10,258 nucleotides of DNA from Lachnospiraceae bacterium. GTDB taxonomy: Bacteria > Bacillota > Clostridia > Lachnospirales > Lachnospiraceae. A program made the position numbers and the translations under genes. The notes beneath the pieces were generated by a model. It was not told where the DNA came from. It made no database searches and saw only the letters and a program-made list of their open reading frames with translations. Below, piece by piece: positions 7,345-10,258 of the stretch. The stretch is from NCBI GenBank assembly GCA_019420465.1, contig JAHZHB010000103.1:1-10258 (forward strand), written 5' to 3'. Each line of letters begins with the position of its first letter. Position 1 is the stretch's first letter.

Positions 7345-7374
7345 ATTATATGCGTAAAAGTCCTGCGCCGTCAA
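7345..7374 (-). promoter_or_regulatory. Promoter of the glmM-lipoprotein unit
   Basis: On the minus strand, TTGACG (7369-7374) and a perfect TATAAT (7345-7350) are spaced by 18 nt. This is the best sigma-A-type promoter in the window. The expected start near 7338 gives a leader of about 94 nt before the glmM ATG. It begins about 30 nt after the cca stop, and no clear terminator is seen there, so read-through from the prmC-prfA-cca genes may also reach glmM. Confidence 0.75.
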
Positions 7375-7402
7375 CTCCGGACCAAAAGTACGTTTTTACA
7401 GA

Positions 7403-8758
7403 TCAGAGACCCTTTTCTTTTGCATAGGCCAGAACCTGCGGCAGTGCCCTGTCCTTTTCCACACCGGAAAGTCTGAGATCATGAGCAAAGGAAAGCACCT
7501 CGGAAAAAGCCGGTCCCGGCTTCAACCCGGCCCGTACAAGATCCGCTCCCATAACACAGGGACGTGCCATGATCTCTTCAAACTGTTGCAGACGTTCTTT
7601 CAGAAACACATTATACGTCTGCAGCTCTTTTTCATTTTCCATTCTGCCGCCGCGGTCACATCCGGCCAGCAGCAAAAGCCCCTGCGGATCGACGGATGCA
7701 TCAAACATACGGTTTGTGGCTTTCAGACCGGCATGATCCGCCGCCAGCTGATACGGCCGCATATGCAGTCTGGTCATATTCAGCACATATTTTCTGAGCT
7801 GCACCTCATTTGTCAGCCGTCGGATAAAGGTTTCCACCAGAGGAATCCCTTCTGTCTCATGTCCGATCGCCTGGATGCCTTTTTCCGTTCTTTTCGTTGC
7901 CGTGATCTTTCCGAAATCATGCACCAGCGCTGCCAGCATAAAGCTCATGGCATCTTTTGCCTGATGGCGACAGGCAGCTGCCCGGTCAAGCACCTGCATA
8001 CTGTGCACATATACATCCCCTTCCGGATGATATACCGGATCCTGCGCAATATGCTGCAGCTTTTCCACCTCCGGAAACCACAGTGTCATCTGCTGCATCC
8101 GGATCATTTCTCTGAAAAAGACCGACGGATGAAGCGCCTTTAACAGAGCCTTTTCCAGTTCACCGAAAACACGCTCGCTGGCAAGTGCCGACAGATCCAT
8201 CGTTTTGGCAAGCTCTACAGTCTCCGATGCCAGCGTAAACGAAAATCTGGCGGCAAACTGTGCCGCCCTGAGCACCCGCAGAGGATCCTCCACAAAGGTC
8301 TCACTGTTCACATGACGCAACACCCCTCTGTGCAGATCTCCGATCCCGTCAAAATGGTCGATGACCTTTCCGGTCAGAACATCCTCCATCAGTGCATTCA
8401 TCGTAAAATCGCGGCGCAGAGCCGCCTTGTACGTCCCCAGATACGGGTCCACATACACGGCAAAGTCCTTGTGTCCTCTGCCTGTGGCCTCTTCCTTTCT
8501 CGGCATCGCAATATCCAGCCCGTATCCCCGAAGGCCATAGATACCAAAGCTGGCACCCATCTCAGTCCTCTTTCCGAGGCTGTCCAGGATATCCCCCAGC
8601 TTCTCCGGCGAAATCCCGTGGATCTCGATATCTACATCTTTGTTATCGATGCCCATGATACGATCCCGGACAAAGCCACCCACATAGTAGGTATGCCCAC
8701 CGGCTTTTTCCACCTCGCCGGCAATTCTCTCGGCCATCTCTATATCTTTGTTTCTCAT
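7403..8758 (-). CDS. cca: tRNA nucleotidyltransferase / poly(A) polymerase family protein with HD domain
   Basis: This 451-residue class II nucleotidyltransferase is expected to add or repair the CCA end of tRNAs in the cytoplasm. Motif A is YYVGGFVRD (24-32) with the metal-binding pair DVD (41-43). Motif B is RRDFTMNAL (115-123), motif C is DGIGDL (137-142) and the base-selecting motif D is EDPLR (157-161), followed by RAAQFAARF. The C-terminal half holds an HD phosphohydrolase-like domain with HPEGDVYVHS (about 244-253) and VHDFGK (His280-Asp281). The ATG at 8758 has AAAGGA 7 nt upstream, inside the end of prfA, and lies 2 nt after the prfA stop. The family includes CCA-adding enzymes, split CC- and A-adding enzymes and poly(A) polymerases. 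Sequence reading alone cannot fix which, though CCA addition is most likely if no second copy exists in the genome. Confidence 0.88.
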   Translation of the reverse strand: MRNKDIEMAERIAGEVEKAGGHTYYVGGFVRDRIMGIDNKDVDIEIHGISPEKLGDILDSLGKRTEMGASFGIYGLRGYGLDIAMPRKEEATGRGHKDFAVYVDPYLGTYKAALRRDFTMNALMEDVLTGKVIDHFDGIGDLHRGVLRHVNSETFVEDPLRVLRAAQFAARFSFTLASETVELAKTMDLSALASERVFGELEKALLKALHPSVFFREMIRMQQMTLWFPEVEKLQHIAQDPVYHPEGDVYVHSMQVLDRAAACRHQAKDAMSFMLAALVHDFGKITATKRTEKGIQAIGHETEGIPLVETFIRRLTNEVQLRKYVLNMTRLHMRPYQLAADHAGLKATNRMFDASVDPQGLLLLAGCDRGGRMENEKELQTYNVFLKERLQQFEEIMARPCVMGADLVRAGLKPGPAFSEVLSFAHDLRLSGVEKDRALPQVLAYAKEKGL

Positions 8759-8760
8759 GC

Positions 8761-9846
8761 TCAGTCCTTTAATTTAGCCAGTTTTGCGGCCTGATCCGCA
8801 CTCGTCAGCTGATCGATCAGCTCATCCAGATCTCCGTTTAGGATCTCATTTAAACGATGACTGGTATATTTGATACGATGATCGGTCACACGCCCCTGCG
8901 GGAAATTATAGGTACGGATCTTTTCTGAACGGTCGCCGGTACCTACCTGGCTTCTTCTGGCTTCCGCTTCTGCATCATGCCGTTTCTGCAGCTCCAGATC
9001 ATACAGACGGGAACGTAAGACCTTGATCGCTTTATCCTTGTTTTTCAGCTGGGATTTCTCATCCTGACAGGAAATAACAATACCTGTGGGAATATGTGTC
9101 AGACGGACCGCCGAGTCAGTGGTATTGACACACTGGCCGCCGTTTCCGGAAGCACGGAACACGTCAAACTTACATTCGTTCAGATCCAGTTCGAAATCGA
9201 TTTCTTCTGCTTCCGGCATGATCGCTACCGTGATCGTGGACGTATGGATACGTCCGCCGGACTCTGTCTCAGGCACACGCTGTACTCTGTGCACACCACT
9301 CTCATATTTCAGACGGGAATACGCCCCGTTACCGTTGATCATAAAGGTAACCTCTTTAAAGCCGCCGATCCCGTTCTCATTGAGACTGAGCATTTCGGTC
9401 TTCCACCGGCGTCCCTCTGCATATTTTACCAGCATACGGTAGATCTCCGCAGCAAACAGAGCTGCCTCATCACCACCGGCACCGGCACGGATCTCTACGA
9501 TGACGTTTTTCTGGTCATTGGGATCCTTCGGCAACAGATCGACCTTCAGCTGCTGCTCCAGATCTGCGATCTCTTTTTTGGCATCAGCCAGCTCTTCTTT
9601 GAGCATTTCCCGCATATCTTCATCTTTTTCCTCTTCAAGCATAAGAAGACTGTCATCGATCGTCTCCTGACACTTTTTATAGGCACGGAAAGTATCTACG
9701 ATCGGCTGTAATTCAGCCTGATCCCTCATCAGCTGCTGAAACCTTTGTGAATCCCCGGCAACAGCCGGCTCATTTAATGCATTTAATATTTCCTCCAGAC
9801 GAATCTGCAGGGTCTCCAGTTTTTCCATCATGGAATTATCAAACAT
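8761..9846 (-). CDS. prfA: Peptide chain release factor 1
   Basis: RF1 recognises UAA and UAG in the ribosomal A site and triggers release of the finished protein. The product has 361 residues, normal for the family. The codon-recognition tripeptide is PET (192-194) in VQRVPETESGGRIHTS, the RF1 type and not the SPF of RF2. The catalytic GGQ is at 236-238 in SGNGGQCVNTTDSAV. The N-terminal part is a helical, partly coiled-coil domain (about 1-105). The ATG at 9846 is chosen because AGGAGG (9854-9859) is 7 nt upstream; an in-frame start at 9876 would add ten residues and lacks such a site. It starts 2 nt after the prmC stop, and its ribosome binding site lies in the last codons of prmC. PrmC is expected to methylate Gln238. 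Confidence 0.97.
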   Translation of the reverse strand: MFDNSMMEKLETLQIRLEEILNALNEPAVAGDSQRFQQLMRDQAELQPIVDTFRAYKKCQETIDDSLLMLEEEKDEDMREMLKEELADAKKEIADLEQQLKVDLLPKDPNDQKNVIVEIRAGAGGDEAALFAAEIYRMLVKYAEGRRWKTEMLSLNENGIGGFKEVTFMINGNGAYSRLKYESGVHRVQRVPETESGGRIHTSTITVAIMPEAEEIDFELDLNECKFDVFRASGNGGQCVNTTDSAVRLTHIPTGIVISCQDEKSQLKNKDKAIKVLRSRLYDLELQKRHDAEAEARRSQVGTGDRSEKIRTYNFPQGRVTDHRIKYTSHRLNEILNGDLDELIDQLTSADQAAKLAKLKD

Positions 9847-9848
9847 CT

Positions 9849-10258
9849 TTATTCCTCCTGTTTCTCTGCCTTCCATCCTATTGCGACCCGGTCGAGCCCC
9901 GCCAGGTCTTTTATGATCTCTGTATTCTGATAACCGGCCTTTTGCATAAGCTTAAGCAAAGCCTCTCCCTGATCGTATCCGATCTCAAAAGCCAGAAGCC
10001 CGCCGGATACCAGATACTGTCTGGCTTCGCCTACTATACGGCGGTAAAAATCCAGACCGTCCCTGCCGCCGTCAAGTGCCAGCATAGGCTCATGTACGCG
10101 CACCTCTTCCTCCAGTGTCGAAATCACATCACGCACTATATACGGTGGATTGGAAACGATTACCTGATACGTTCCGCTCACTTCTGCAAACAAATCGCTT
10201 TTTATGAATCTGGCCTCTGTTTCCAGCCGTCTGGCATTTTCTTTTGCCACCTGTAAGG
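9849..10258 (-). CDS. prmC: Release factor glutamine methyltransferase, 5' end cut by window edge
   Basis: This is the C-terminal 135 or so residues of PrmC (HemK), an S-adenosylmethionine-dependent enzyme that N5-methylates the glutamine of the GGQ motif in release factors 1 and 2. The visible part begins LQVAKENARRL, the helix following the cofactor-binding acidic loop. It contains the catalytic NPPYI motif in IVSNPPYIVRD, then EPMLALDGGRDGLDFYRRI and GGLLAFEIGYDQ, all typical of PrmC. The reading frame is open to the right edge with no start in view, so the cofactor motif I and the N-terminal substrate-recognition domain lie outside. It ends 2 nt before prfA, whose product is its substrate. 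The assignment is firm from motifs plus context. Confidence 0.95.
   Translation of the reverse strand, partial: LQVAKENARRLETEARFIKSDLFAEVSGTYQVIVSNPPYIVRDVISTLEEEVRVHEPMLALDGGRDGLDFYRRIVGEARQYLVSGGLLAFEIGYDQGEALLKLMQKAGYQNTEIIKDLAGLDRVAIGWKAEKQEE
9854..9859 (-). promoter_or_regulatory. prfA ribosome binding site inside prmC
   Basis: AGGAGG on the minus strand overlaps the final Gln-Glu-Glu codons of prmC, 7 nt before the prfA ATG at 9846. It sets the prfA start and suggests translational coupling of methyltransferase and release factor. Confidence 0.75.

Noticed and set aside
7481..8143. Plus-strand open frame of 220 codons
   Set aside because: It is antisense to the cca gene, which has full catalytic motifs; the translation is low-complexity and unlike any family.
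9094..9711. Plus-strand open frame of 205 codons
   Set aside because: It is antisense to prfA, and the composition is that of a reverse-complement shadow.
9847..9876. Longer prfA beginning at 9876
   Set aside because: It would overlap prmC by 28 bases and lacks a ribosome binding site; the ATG at 9846 gives the normal RF1 length.
1..10258. Mobile element, CRISPR array, prophage, tRNA or novel defence system
   Set aside because: I found no terminal repeats, spaced direct repeats, transposase or phage proteins or cloverleaf structures; all sizeable coding regions belong to housekeeping or transport families.

Overview
The window is an ordinary piece of Firmicutes chromosome. Strong AGGAGG-type ribosome binding sites, canonical TTGACA/TATAAT-like promoters, hairpin-plus-T terminators and the protein sequences suggest class Clostridia, probably Lachnospiraceae. 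The family assignment is an inference from protein style, not from a marker gene. I found no tRNA, rRNA, CRISPR array, insertion sequence or phage gene.

Layout from left to right. Positions 1-732 (minus) hold the N-terminal 244 codons of an FtsW/RodA-type (SEDS) cell-wall polymerase, with its own promoter. Positions 832-1673 (minus) hold a LysR-type regulator gene that is broken by a frame change near 1186-1196, where residues usually present in the family also appear to be missing. It diverges from an intact putP-type sodium/proline symporter at 1862-3397 (plus). The shared gap contains one promoter for each gene and inverted repeats that look like LysR operators. A 13-bp-stem bidirectional terminator at 3440-3482 separates putP from the convergent hflX.

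Everything from 3519 to the right edge is on the minus strand. In transcription order it reads prmC (partial), prfA, cca/poly(A)-polymerase-like gene, then a new promoter, glmM, a TPR lipoprotein, a terminator, and hflX. prmC, prfA and cca are separated by only 2 nt each, with each downstream ribosome binding site inside the preceding gene. prmC encodes the methyltransferase that modifies the GGQ glutamine of the release factor encoded next to it. glmM makes glucosamine-1-phosphate for peptidoglycan and is followed 13 nt later by the lipoprotein gene. hflX, a ribosome-associated GTPase, begins 18 nt beyond a strong terminator and so must be reached by read-through or by a promoter inside the lipoprotein gene.

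The themes are translation termination, tRNA maturation, ribosome rescue and cell-wall synthesis, with a proline/sodium uptake module beside them. I see no novel defence or mobile system. The points most worth checking are the decayed regulator beside an intact symporter with intact-looking operators, and the terminator placed just before hflX.
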